From an uncultured Geobacter sp. (lineage in GTDB: Bacteria > Desulfobacterota > Desulfuromonadia > Geobacterales > CAIOGM01): a DNA stretch of 64,000 nucleotides. Shown piece after piece: positions 27,538 to 35,767 of this stretch (positions within the stretch are counted from its first letter, which is position 1; each line of letters opens with the position of its first letter). The notes beneath the pieces were generated by a model, which was given only the letters and a program-made list of their open reading frames with translations, searched no databases and was not told where the DNA came from. The stretch is from the NCBI GenBank assembly GCA_903857795.1, contig CAIOGM010000038.1, positions 1-64,000 of the forward strand. Direction: 5' to 3'. The position numbers and the translations under genes are program-made.

Positions 27538-28889
27538 GCGGCGCCGACTACTGCCCCTCCACTCCCGAGGAGATCCGGGAGATGCTGGCGGCCATCGGCG
27601 CGGCCGATCTGGAGGAGCTGTTCAGCCCCATCCCGGAGGAGTTGCGCGCCCGCTCCTTCGACCTCCCCGCCGGAATCTCCGAATTCGAAATGCTCGACCG
27701 GCTGAAAGCGTTGGCGCAGCAGAACGGCGCCCCCCTCACCCTGTTCATCGGCGGTGGCTACTACGATCATCTCATCCCGGCGGTGGTGGATCACCTGGCC
27801 GGCCGGGCCGAGTTCTACACCGCCTATACCCCCTACCAGCCCGAATGTTCCCAGGGAACCCTCCAGGCACTCTTCGAATATCAGACCGCCATCTGCCGCC
27901 TCACCGGAATGGAGGCGGCCAACGCCTCCCTCTACGATGGGGCAACCGCCCTGGCCGAGGCGGCTCTCATGGCGCTGCGGGCGACGGGAAGGAGCCGCCT
28001 GGTCATCGACGGCGGGGTCAGCCCCTTCTCCCGTGAGGTGATCAGGACTTACCTGGCCAACCTGGACGTTGAGATCATGGAGGTCGTCCCCCGCAACGGC
28101 GGCATCGACCGGGAGGCGCTCCTGGAGGCCCTTGATGATGCCACCGCCGCCCTTCTGGTCCAGAATCCGACCTTCTTCGGCACGGTTGAGGAACTCAGCG
28201 ACATAGCGGCCGCGGCCCATGAGAAGGGAGCGCTCCTGGTGGTCTCCGCCTACCCGATCTCCCTGGGTCTGGTGAAATCCCCCGGTGAGATGGGGGCCGA
28301 CGTCGTGGTCGGAGACGGCCAGTCACTGGGGAACGCCATGAGCTTCGGCGGCCCCTCCTTCGGCTTTATCTCCGCCCGCAAGAAGCTGATCCGCAACATG
28401 CCGGGACGGATCGTCGGCGAGACCGTGGACGGTCAGGGGCGCCGCGGCTTCGTCCTGACCCTCCAGGCGAGAGAGCAGCATATCAAACGGCACAAGGCCA
28501 CCTCCAACATCTGCAGCAACCAGGGGCTCTGCGCCCTCAAGGGGCTGATCTTCCTCACCTCGCTGGGGAAAGAGGGTTTCAGGGAGCTGGCGCTGCTCAA
28601 CCGGGACAAGGCCGAGTACGCCAAGGAAAATCTGACCGCCATCGACGGCGTCTCCCTGGTCAATGACGGCGCGACCTTCAACGAGTTCACCCTCCGCCTC
28701 CCCAAGAGCGCAACAGAAGTGGTTGAACGGCTCATGGCACAAGGGATCGCCGCCGGCCTCCCGCTGGGGAACTATGAGCCGGAGATGGAAGAGTGCCTCG
28801 TGGTAACGGTTACGGAGAAGCGGAGCAAGGTAGAGATCGACCGGCTGGCGGATGCGCTGCGAAATGAGCTGGAATGTATCCGCTTCTGA
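27534..28889 (+). CDS. gcvPA: Glycine dehydrogenase (decarboxylating) subunit 1
   Basis: This 451-residue protein is the N-terminal half of the split P protein. With GcvPB it decarboxylates glycine and loads the aminomethyl group on GcvH. Visible: [67 protein letters not shown] and [58 protein letters not shown] (the latter quoted only as landmarks GPSFGF and ATSNICSNQ). This half lacks the PLP lysine, which sits in GcvPB. ATGA overlap with gcvH indicates coupling. Confidence 0.96.
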   Translation: MSGADYCPSTPEEIREMLAAIGAADLEELFSPIPEELRARSFDLPAGISEFEMLDRLKALAQQNGAPLTLFIGGGYYDHLIPAVVDHLAGRAEFYTAYTPYQPECSQGTLQALFEYQTAICRLTGMEAANASLYDGATALAEAALMALRATGRSRLVIDGGVSPFSREVIRTYLANLDVEIMEVVPRNGGIDREALLEALDDATAALLVQNPTFFGTVEELSDIAAAAHEKGALLVVSAYPISLGLVKSPGEMGADVVVGDGQSLGNAMSFGGPSFGFISARKKLIRNMPGRIVGETVDGQGRRGFVLTLQAREQHIKRHKATSNICSNQGLCALKGLIFLTSLGKEGFRELALLNRDKAEYAKENLTAIDGVSLVNDGATFNEFTLRLPKSATEVVERLMAQGIAAGLPLGNYEPEMEECLVVTVTEKRSKVEIDRLADALRNELECIRF

Positions 28890-28900
28890 AGGAGATCTAC

Positions 28901-29281
28901 ATGGGATATATCCATGCCGAGATCGAACTGTCCAATCCCCGAGAGCCGGGCCTCAACCCTCTCAAGGCCCGAGCCCTGGTCGATAGCGGCGCATTGACCC
29001 TCCGTATTCCTGCCCATGTGCAGTTGCAATTGCGGTTGGAGGAGGCGGAGAAACGGGAGATAACCACCGCCGACGGCAGGAAATCCGTGGTTTCATATGT
29101 CGGTCCGGTCAAAATCTGTTTTCAGAATCGAACCGCCTTTGTGGGGGCGCTTGTGTTGGGAGATGAAGTATTGCTGGGGGCGGTGCCGATGGAAGAGATG
29201 GATCTTGTCATAAGCCCGTCCCGCCGGGAATTGGTCGTCAACCCGGAAAGCCCCAATATCCCGCAGGCGCTGGTGAAGTGA
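28901..29281 (+). CDS. Retropepsin-like (clan AA) aspartic protease family protein
   Basis: I start this at ATG 28901 behind aaggagatctac; 126 residues. The motif ALVDSGALTLRIP (Asp28-Ser-Gly-Ala) fits the active-site triad of the single-domain clan AA family, with the later hydrophobic strands (VGPVKICFQNRTAFVGALVLG) and the LLGAVPMEEMDLVI turn seen in bacterial and archaeal AF_0612-type members. These would act as dimers. It is placed between the two halves of glycine decarboxylase, in the same direction and at operon spacing. No known link of such a protein to glycine cleavage; it may be a passenger or a helper. Confidence 0.75.
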   Translation: MGYIHAEIELSNPREPGLNPLKARALVDSGALTLRIPAHVQLQLRLEEAEKREITTADGRKSVVSYVGPVKICFQNRTAFVGALVLGDEVLLGAVPMEEMDLVISPSRRELVVNPESPNIPQALVK

Positions 29282-29345
29282 CGTTCGGTCTGAGCAAATG
29301 AGTGACGGCTGGTTTCAGCGCGGTCAATAGAGTGAGGGAAACACC

Positions 29346-30788
29346 ATGCAACTGATCTATGAACAATCCATTGACGGGCGCCGCGGCGTGCGTCTGCCGG
29401 CCTCCGATGTCCCTGCCGCTCTCCCGCTTCCGGCGGAACTCCTCAGGAAGGAAGCCGCCGGCCTGCCGGAGGTGAGTGAACTGGATACCGTCCGCCACTT
29501 CACCAACCTCTCCCGCCGCAACTTTTCGGTGGACACTCACTTCTACCCTCTGGGCTCCTGCACCATGAAGTACAACGTCAAGGCGACGGAGAACGGCGCA
29601 GCTCTCTTCAACGGCGAGCATCCGCTCCTGCCGCTCCTCCCCGGCGGAGAGCCCCACGCTCAAGGTTCTCTGGCGCTCCTCCATGGACTCGCCACGTCCC
29701 TGGCCGAGATCACCGGCATGGCCGAGGTGACCACCCAGCCCTTGGCCGGCGCCCACGGCGAGATGACCGGGATAATGCTCATCGCCGCCTACCACAAGGC
29801 AAAAGGAAACAAAAAGAGATACGTGATCGTCCCGGACTCCTCCCATGGTACGAATCCGGCCTCGGCCGCCATGGTGGGGTACGAAATCATCACCATCCCC
29901 ACGGCCCCCTACGGCGACATGGACCTGGACGCCTTCCGGGCCGCCATGAACAATGAGGTGGCGGCGGTGATGATGACCTGCCCCAACACCCTGGGCCTCT
30001 TCAACCCGCATATCAAGGAGATCTGCGACATCGCCCACTCCTTCGACGCCCTCTGCTACTACGACGGCGCCAACCTGAACGCCATCATGGGAAAGGTCCG
30101 TCCCGGCGACGTGGGATTCGATGTCATCCATCTCAACCTTCACAAGACCTTCGGCACCCCCCACGGTGGCGGCGGTCCCGGCTCCGGCCCGGTTGGAGTC
30201 AAGGAGGCACTGGTCCCGTTCCTCCCGCTTCCACGCATCGTCAAGAACGACAGCGGTTTCATCCTGGAGACGACCAACCCCGCCAGTATCGGCCGGACCG
30301 CCAACTTCTTCGGCAACTTCGGGGTCATGGTCAAAGCCTACGCCTACATCCTGCTCCTGGGACGCGAAGGGCTCATCCGGGTCAGCGAGCAGGCGGTGCT
30401 CAACGCCAACTACATCATGGCGAGGCTCAAGGGGCATTACGATCTCCCCTACGACTTCACCTGTATGCACGAGTGCGTCTTTTCCGCCAGTCGCCAGGTC
30501 AAGCAGGGGGTACATGCACTGGATATCGCCAAGTATCTCATAGATCAAGGCTACCATCCCCCCACGGTCTACTTCCCGCTCATCGTCAAGGACGCCATCA
30601 TGATCGAACCGACGGAGACCGAGAGCAAGGCGACCATGGACCTCTTCATCCAGGTGATGATCCAGGCAGCAGAGCTGGCCGAGAGCGACCCCGGTGCCTT
30701 TGCCGCGCTCCCCGCCACCATGCCGGTGAGCCGGTTGGACGAGACCCGGGCCGCCCGGTCCCAACAGGTCTGCTTTGCCGGCTGCTGA
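29346..30788 (+). CDS. gcvPB: Glycine dehydrogenase (decarboxylating) subunit 2
   Basis: This 480-residue C-terminal half of the split P protein carries the PLP site. Visible: TVRHFTNLSRRNFSVD, FYPLGSCTMKYN, PDSSHGTNPASAAM, YDGANLNAIMG and HLNLHKTFGTPHGGGGPG, where Lys267 is the PLP lysine. Partner of GcvPA. It is separated from gcvPA by the retropepsin-like ORF (about 450 bases), which is unusual because gcvPA and gcvPB normally touch. Its stop overlaps the start of the lipoate ligase gene. Confidence 0.96.
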   Translation: MQLIYEQSIDGRRGVRLPASDVPAALPLPAELLRKEAAGLPEVSELDTVRHFTNLSRRNFSVDTHFYPLGSCTMKYNVKATENGAALFNGEHPLLPLLPGGEPHAQGSLALLHGLATSLAEITGMAEVTTQPLAGAHGEMTGIMLIAAYHKAKGNKKRYVIVPDSSHGTNPASAAMVGYEIITIPTAPYGDMDLDAFRAAMNNEVAAVMMTCPNTLGLFNPHIKEICDIAHSFDALCYYDGANLNAIMGKVRPGDVGFDVIHLNLHKTFGTPHGGGGPGSGPVGVKEALVPFLPLPRIVKNDSGFILETTNPASIGRTANFFGNFGVMVKAYAYILLLGREGLIRVSEQAVLNANYIMARLKGHYDLPYDFTCMHECVFSASRQVKQGVHALDIAKYLIDQGYHPPTVYFPLIVKDAIMIEPTETESKATMDLFIQVMIQAAELAESDPGAFAALPATMPVSRLDETRAARSQQVCFAGC

Positions 30789-31593
30789 GGGGGGACAGTT
30801 TTGGCGCCTCATTGACACCGGCCCCCTGGATGGGGCGACGAACATGGCCGTTGACGAGGCGCTCCTCCTCTCCTTCGACCCTGCCGGCTCCCTCCCGATC
30901 CTGCGGCTCTACGGCTGGCAGCCGGCGGCCCTCTCCCTGGGACGGTTTCAGGATGCTGCCGGTGTCCTGGATCTGGAGCGGTGCCGCGCCGCCGGAGTCC
31001 CTGTCGTCCGGCGGATCACCGGCGGCGGGGTCATCTATCATGCCGACGAACTGACCTACAGCATCGTCTGCGCCCCCCATCACCTGCCTGGCGCCTCCTC
31101 CATCAAGGAGTCGTTCCGGCAACTCACGGCGTTTCTCCTGCTCTTTTATACTAAACTCGGCTTTCATCCCTGCTACGCGGCTGATGCTTCGCCCGGCCAA
31201 CGATTCGGCGAACGGACCCCTTTCTGCTTTGCAGGGAAGGAGAGCTATGACATCCTGATCCAGGGGAAGAAGATCGGGGGCAATGCACAGCGGCGGCTGA
31301 AAGAGGTCATCTTTCAGCACGGCTCCATCCCGTTGTGCAACAGGTCCGAAGAGGGAGGGGAGTTCATGAGGGAGCGCCCCGACGGCATCGGGGCGCAGAC
31401 CTTTTCTCTGGCCCAAGCGGATGTCGGGGAGGACGCGGCGGGCTTTAACTTCCTGCTGGCGGAGTCATTCATGGAGGCGATGGGGGTCGTGCTTAAAGTG
31501 GGGAAACTCACGACGCAGGAAGAAGAGTCCTCTGTCCGGCTATTAAGTACATATCAAGACGACGCCTGGAACCTCCACAGTGAAACGGCGTAA
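30775..31593 (+). CDS. Lipoate-protein ligase A / octanoyltransferase family protein
   Basis: This 272-residue protein belongs to the biotin/lipoate A/B ligase family and most likely attaches lipoate or octanoate to GcvH. The start must be a TTG at 30775, inside the end of gcvPB, because the conserved N-terminus WRLIDTGPLDGATNMAVDEALL precedes the first ATG. Visible: LGRFQDA, VPVVRRITGGGVIYH, TYSIV, and the catalytic-lysine segment ESYDILIQGKKIGGNAQRR. Whether it uses free lipoate (LplA) or octanoyl-ACP (LipM type) is not decided, so no symbol is given. It closes the gcv operon. Confidence 0.9.
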   Translation: MPAAEGGQFWRLIDTGPLDGATNMAVDEALLLSFDPAGSLPILRLYGWQPAALSLGRFQDAAGVLDLERCRAAGVPVVRRITGGGVIYHADELTYSIVCAPHHLPGASSIKESFRQLTAFLLLFYTKLGFHPCYAADASPGQRFGERTPFCFAGKESYDILIQGKKIGGNAQRRLKEVIFQHGSIPLCNRSEEGGEFMRERPDGIGAQTFSLAQADVGEDAAGFNFLLAESFMEAMGVVLKVGKLTTQEEESSVRLLSTYQDDAWNLHSETA

Positions 31594-31608
31594 AGATGAG
31601 TCATTGCC

Positions 31609-32100
31609 TCACTCCGCAGCAACGCAGTCGCTGCTGTCCCCCTTGATCTTGGCCACAGCATGGGGGACCGCCGGCCAGACCGCTGCCAGGTTTTCCACGG
31701 CGCCGCCGGGACTCCCCGGGAGATTGATAATGAGGGTCCGGTTCCTCACCCCGGCGATGGCCCGGGAGATCATGGCATGAGGGGTCTTCTCCATGCTGAC
31801 CCGCCGCATCACCTCGCCGAACCCCGGAATCTCCCGCTCCACGATCTTTCTGGTGGCGTCCGGTGTCACATCCCGGGGGGATAATCCGGTCCCACCCGTG
31901 GTCAGGATCAGGTCGAAGACGCCGCTGTCGGCCCATCCCTCCAGCTTGACGAAAATGACATCCAACTCGTCGGGGGCGATCTCCGTGTGAAGCACAGTCA
32001 CCCCCCGTTCTGTCAGCCAGCTCTCCAGGGCCGGACCGCTCCGGTCCTCCCGCTCTCCCCGTGCTCCCTTATCGCTCAACGTCAGGATTGCCGCCTTCAT
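31609..32100 (-). CDS. Molybdopterin adenylyltransferase / MogA-MoaB family protein
   Basis: This 163-residue protein activates molybdopterin by adenylylation before metal insertion. I start it at ATG 32100, with gggaggggaaata upstream; the track's extra N-terminus lacks support. Signature: LTLSDKGARGEREDRSGPAL, LILTTGGTGLSPRDVTPDAT, MISRAIAGVRNRTLIINLPGSPGGAVENL. MogA and MoaB cannot be told apart by motif alone. Convergent with the lipoate ligase gene and monocistronic here. Confidence 0.92.
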   Translation of the reverse strand: MKAAILTLSDKGARGEREDRSGPALESWLTERGVTVLHTEIAPDELDVIFVKLEGWADSGVFDLILTTGGTGLSPRDVTPDATRKIVEREIPGFGEVMRRVSMEKTPHAMISRAIAGVRNRTLIINLPGSPGGAVENLAAVWPAVPHAVAKIKGDSSDCVAAE

Positions 32101-32348
32101 TATTTCCCCTCCCTTAGTCTCTTCACGCGGCCGCCACTCTCCTTGAGGAGAGGGGCTAATCAACGTACCTCATTGGAACGTGAGTATCTCTTTCTTGCGC
32201 TCCCCTGTCAAGTGAAGTGACCATATCCGATGGTTATACGCAGAGGGCCAATCTGAGATTGTGTTACAGACAAGAATCTGCTACTCCTTGCAAACGGTAA
32301 GGTCGGACATTCTTCGCAATTCGCCATCCAGGAAAGGGAGGAGTCACC

Positions 32349-33359
32349 ATGAAACGGTACGTGATCGATCGTGAATTCGGTATCGATGAACTCAAGCTGG
32401 AGGAGGCTGAGATTCCGCAACCGGGGCCGGGGGAAGTTCTGGTAAAGATAAAGGCCGCCTCGCTCAACTACCGGGATCTCCTCATGGTTACCGGCAATTA
32501 CACTCGCAACCTCCCCTTTCCACTGGTCCCCCTCTCCGACGGGGCCGGCGAGATCGTCTCCGTTGGCGGCGGCGTGACCCGGTGGAAGGAAGGGGATCGG
32601 GTCATCGGCTGCTTCTTCCAGGAGTGGCAGGCTGGAAGGATCAACTCCATGGTCCCGAAGAGCGCCCTGGGGGGGGCGGGGAACGGGGTACTGGCCGAAT
32701 ACGCGCTCTTCCGCGAAGGGGGAGTCGTCCCCCTTCCGGAGCAGCTCACCTTCGAAGAAGGGGCCACCCTCCCCTGTGCCGGGGTTACCGCCTGGAACTG
32801 CCTCTACAAGGGGGGACTCACCTGTGGGGATACGGTGCTGACCATGGGGACAGGCGGGGTCTCCCTCTTCGCCCTCCAGCTGGCCAAAGCCGCCGGCGCC
32901 CGGGTCATCTCCACCACGGGGAGCGTCGCCAAGGAGGAGCGCCTTCGCGAGCTAGGTGCATCCGAAGTCATCAACTACAAGAAACACCCCGACTGGGAGA
33001 AACAGGTGCTGCAGTTGACCGGCGGCAGCGGCGTAGACATCGTCATTGAGGTAGGTGGAGCCGGAACGCTGCTGCAGTCCATCAAGGCATGCCGCATGGG
33101 GGGACAGATCAGCCTCATCGGCGTCCTCACCGGCCAGCGGGGGGAGATGAACCCCTTCCCGGCGGTGATGAAGGGGGTCTCTATCCACGGGGTCTATGTG
33201 GGCTCGCGGGAGATGTTCGAGGAGATGAACCGGACGATTGCCTTGCACAGGATCAGACCGGTCATCGACCGGCTCTTCCCCTTTGCCGAGGCCCGGGAGG
33301 CGCTCCACTACCTGGAAAGCGGCGCCCATGTGGGGAAGGTGGTCATCGCCATGCCGTGA
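32349..33359 (+). CDS. Zinc-independent medium-chain dehydrogenase/quinone oxidoreductase family protein
   Basis: This 336-residue member of the MDR superfamily has an N-terminal GroES-like domain (EAEIPQPGPGEVLVKIKAASLNYRDLLMVTGNY), then the NAD(P)-binding Rossmann fold (VLTMGTGGVSLFALQLAKAAGARVISTTGS). The catalytic-zinc ligands of alcohol dehydrogenases are not present (NYRDL at the Cys position), so it is a quinone oxidoreductase-like enzyme with NAD(P)H. Substrate unknown. Supported start: aaagggaggagtcacc. A strong terminator follows, so it is monocistronic. Confidence 0.93.
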   Translation: MKRYVIDREFGIDELKLEEAEIPQPGPGEVLVKIKAASLNYRDLLMVTGNYTRNLPFPLVPLSDGAGEIVSVGGGVTRWKEGDRVIGCFFQEWQAGRINSMVPKSALGGAGNGVLAEYALFREGGVVPLPEQLTFEEGATLPCAGVTAWNCLYKGGLTCGDTVLTMGTGGVSLFALQLAKAAGARVISTTGSVAKEERLRELGASEVINYKKHPDWEKQVLQLTGGSGVDIVIEVGGAGTLLQSIKACRMGGQISLIGVLTGQRGEMNPFPAVMKGVSIHGVYVGSREMFEEMNRTIALHRIRPVIDRLFPFAEAREALHYLESGAHVGKVVIAMP

Positions 33360-33388
33360 CCCCTTCCGGTTCCGGCCAAAGCATACGC

Positions 33389-33433
33389 AAACTAAAAAAG
33401 CCGGACCCTTTCGGGTGCGGCTTTTTTAGTTTG
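33389..33433. terminator. Rho-independent terminator (near twin of the one at 39.6 kb)
   Basis: AAACTAAAAAAGCCG pairs with CGGCTTTTTTAGTTT, with an inner ACCC/GGGT pair. It lies between the convergent dehydrogenase and TPR genes and works in both directions. The core AAAAAAGCCG-ACCC-GGGTGCGGCTTTTTT recurs almost unchanged at 39587-39620. Confidence 0.9.
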
Positions 33434-33468
33434 ACCAGAGAGGCCGCGTCAATGAATCTCGCCTCTGA

Positions 33469-34905
33469 TCACTTTACCGCCGCTGAGGCGAGAAGCGCTT
33501 GCGCCTTCTCCACCCCGTCAAACTGGCGAGACAGCTTCAGCGCCGCCCCCAGCTCCTTGCGGGCAGCCTCGTTCTGTCCGTTCTTCAACAGGGCTGCGCC
33601 ATAGTGGTAGCGGTGCACAGGGTTATTCGACGCGCCGGTTGCGGCGAACTGCAGGAGCGGCAGGGCCGCCGCAACCTTCCCCTGCTGGCAGAGCACCCAT
33701 CCCAGGGTGTCGGCCACCGCCGGGTCCTGGGGATATTTTGCATACATCCGGGCGGCCAAAGTCGCCGCCCGTTCCAGATCGAAGCCATGTTCCACCGCCA
33801 GGCTGGCGATGTTGTTGATGACCACATAATTTTCCGGATCACGTTTCAACGTCTCTTCGTACGCCAAGAGCGCTCCGCCATACTCCCCTCGAGCAATCCG
33901 GACGTCTCCCAGGAAGAGGGCCGGAAGTGGCGAGAACGGATCGGCCTTGGTTGCAGCCTGGAGCGTCGCCTCGGCCTCAGCATGACGCCCCACTGCAAGC
34001 AGGCTCCGGGCCAGCAGGAGCGAGAGGCTGGTAGATGAGGAGGGAAAAGGGTGCACCCCCGATGTCCGCAGCTCTTGTGTGGCATTGACCGTTTCATTAC
34101 GCTGATCCGGGGGCAACTTCAACCCTTCCTGTGCCAGACGGATAGCTTCGGCATAGGCGTGCTGCTGCAGCAGCATATCGACGAGCAGAACACGAATCTC
34201 CCGGCTGCCCCGCTTTACCGCCAGGGCGCTCCGTAAGTAGGCCAGGGCTTCGGGCTGTTTTCCTGCCAGAAAGGCGATGCGGGACTGGAGCAGGTAGCGC
34301 TCGGGGCGGTTAGGCCACCGGCGGCTCAGTTCGGAAACCTGGGAGGCGGCCAGAGTCGCATCACCCGCGGCCGCGGCCATGCAGCCCAATTCAAACTGGG
34401 CGTCAAGAGAAAGGGGGTCCAGATAGATGACCTTATGATAGGAGGCCAGAGCCTTCTGCTCCAGTCCCTGCCTGCGCTGCGCCCGTGCCAACTGCAGGTG
34501 AATACCGGCGTTCTCCGGGTTTTTCTCTGCGGCCACGCTCAGCTCCACGTAACTCTTCCAGAGCTCCTTTTGCTGTTGCGGTTTGGCCGGTATCCCGCCG
34601 GTGTAGCGGTTCTTTTTCGCACCGGAGAGGAGCGGCGCCACCAGATAAGTGCCGGCCGCAGCCAGGAGATAGACGAAGCAGACCGCCGCAAGCGATGCTG
34701 CATACTGTCTCAACCACCAGAAGAGGAAGAACGGACGTGCCGCTTCTTCCTGCTCAGCGGGCGTCGCTCCCCGCTTTCTCTTGTGCCGCTTCGTCTTGAA
34801 CTCGATAAAGTAGCGGCGATGCGCCAGCAGAAAGCTGTTGCCAAGAAACGCGATCAGCCCCAGGGTCAGAAAGCCGAAGAACCACATGAGGAGTTTGTAG
34901 GACAT
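33469..34905 (-). CDS. Membrane-anchored tetratricopeptide-repeat protein
   Basis: 478 residues. Two transmembrane segments, about residues 4-27 and 67-94 (ASLAAVCFVYLLAAAGTYLVAPLL), flank a very basic loop (FKTKRHKRKRG), in the arrangement of CcmI/NrfG-like and PEP-CTERM-associated TPR proteins. From about residue 110 the rest is TPR: for example ALASYHKVIYLDPLSLDAQFELG and YAEAIRLAQEGLKLPP. No catalytic motif. Downstream of the PEP-CTERM gene on the same strand. It could be an assembly or export factor of the surface proteins encoded beside it; this is inference. Confidence 0.82.
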   Translation of the reverse strand: MSYKLLMWFFGFLTLGLIAFLGNSFLLAHRRYFIEFKTKRHKRKRGATPAEQEEAARPFFLFWWLRQYAASLAAVCFVYLLAAAGTYLVAPLLSGAKKNRYTGGIPAKPQQQKELWKSYVELSVAAEKNPENAGIHLQLARAQRRQGLEQKALASYHKVIYLDPLSLDAQFELGCMAAAAGDATLAASQVSELSRRWPNRPERYLLQSRIAFLAGKQPEALAYLRSALAVKRGSREIRVLLVDMLLQQHAYAEAIRLAQEGLKLPPDQRNETVNATQELRTSGVHPFPSSSTSLSLLLARSLLAVGRHAEAEATLQAATKADPFSPLPALFLGDVRIARGEYGGALLAYEETLKRDPENYVVINNIASLAVEHGFDLERAATLAARMYAKYPQDPAVADTLGWVLCQQGKVAAALPLLQFAATGASNNPVHRYHYGAALLKNGQNEAARKELGAALKLSRQFDGVEKAQALLASAAVK

Positions 34906-34937
34906 CGGTACTCCGCGAGTCTCTAAGAGGGTAATAT

Positions 34938-34970
34938 GATGCCCTCCCCTTAACCCAAAGGGAGGGCATC
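34938..34970. repeat. Inverted repeat between PEP-CTERM and TPR genes
   Basis: GATGCCCTCCC (34938-34948) and GGGAGGGCATC (34960-34970) are perfect arms; outer GGTAA (34930) and TTACC (34979) extend it imperfectly. It sits just before the TPR gene start (34905) on the minus strand, with no T-run. It may regulate read-through or be a dispersed CCTCCC/GGGAGG palindrome. Confidence 0.7.
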
Positions 34971-35042
34971 CTGATAAATGTTACCAATTATCTCCCCTCT
35001 TTTGAGACAAGTGGGGGAGCAGGAAGAAGTAATTCCGATCCG

Positions 35043-35645
35043 CTACGCTCTGTTCTGCCTCCGCCTCAGCAGGGTCAAACCGCCCAACCCCAAGCCCAGA
35101 AGGACGTAGGTGGCGGGCTCGGGCACGGTGGTGACACCGGCAATTACATCTTTTGAATCCGAGCTGACTGGAGTCTGGTCAAGATTGGAAGGATTAGCGG
35201 CGTAAATGTCATAGGTAAAGCGGATAAACCCTTTAACCATGTCGTTATACGCGGTAGACGAGCTGATCAGGAAGCTCCCGGCGCCGGTGCTGGTTTTCGG
35301 ATCCGCCGGATCGTAGGGGACCGTCAGTGAGAGCGGCACGGTCAGCGTTGTGGGAGTAAGCCCGACGACCACTGCCGGTGCGATGGGAATGCTGTTGAAG
35401 CTGAGGTCCGTATACGTTCCCCAGGAAGAGTCCCTGTTGGTGTTGATGAACTCTGAGCTGGTTATCCAGAGCCACGAGGCGGAATCATTACTGACAGTGA
35501 ATCCCCAACCAACCGTGCCACCTGGTTTGCCATTAACAATTCCCCCCGAGGGACTAAGGGTGATCACCACCGAAGCGTGGGCGGTGATGGTCGCCGCAAG
35601 GACGAAGCTTGCGGCTACGAGGAGTGGTACAAAGCGTCGAAACAT
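35043..35645 (-). CDS. PEP-CTERM sorting-domain exported protein
   Basis: This 200-residue secreted protein has a signal peptide (VPLLVAASFVLAATITAHA), a mature beta-rich domain with no known family (SPSGGIVNGKPGGTVGWGFTVSN), and a C-terminal PEP-CTERM signal: VPEPATYVLLGLGLGGLTLLRRRQ, i.e. PEP box, hydrophobic segment and Arg cluster. Such signals are cut by exosortase, and the genes for that system are not in this window. Start ATG 35645 with acggaggcacagc upstream. Its mature domain shares the motif WGFT(V/L)-N-S with the C-terminal part of the large protein next door. Confidence 0.93.
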   Translation of the reverse strand: MFRRFVPLLVAASFVLAATITAHASVVITLSPSGGIVNGKPGGTVGWGFTVSNDSASWLWITSSEFINTNRDSSWGTYTDLSFNSIPIAPAVVVGLTPTTLTVPLSLTVPYDPADPKTSTGAGSFLISSSTAYNDMVKGFIRFTYDIYAANPSNLDQTPVSSDSKDVIAGVTTVPEPATYVLLGLGLGGLTLLRRRQNRA

Positions 35646-35698
35646 GCTGTGCCTCCGTTAAATTGAAATAGTTTGATCTGGGGTGAATCATTTCTGCT

Positions 35699-35743
35699 CC
35701 TATTGACTCCGCTCGGGGTACAGCCTTTTGCGGAGTCAATAGG
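35699..35743. repeat. Perfect 14-bp inverted repeat between large repeat protein and PEP-CTERM gene
   Basis: CCTATTGACTCCGC (35699-35712) and GCGGAGTCAATAGG (35730-35743) around a 17-nt loop, downstream of the large gene's stop and upstream of the PEP-CTERM start. No T-run on the minus strand. A candidate attenuator, processing site or dispersed palindrome. Confidence 0.75.
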
Positions 35744-35767
35744 AAGGTTCATCGGTTACGCCCGGGG

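Noticed and set aside
29238-30845. 535-residue minus-strand ORF opposite gcvPB
   Set aside because: Antisense shadow of gcvPB; composition typical of antisense frames in GC-rich DNA.
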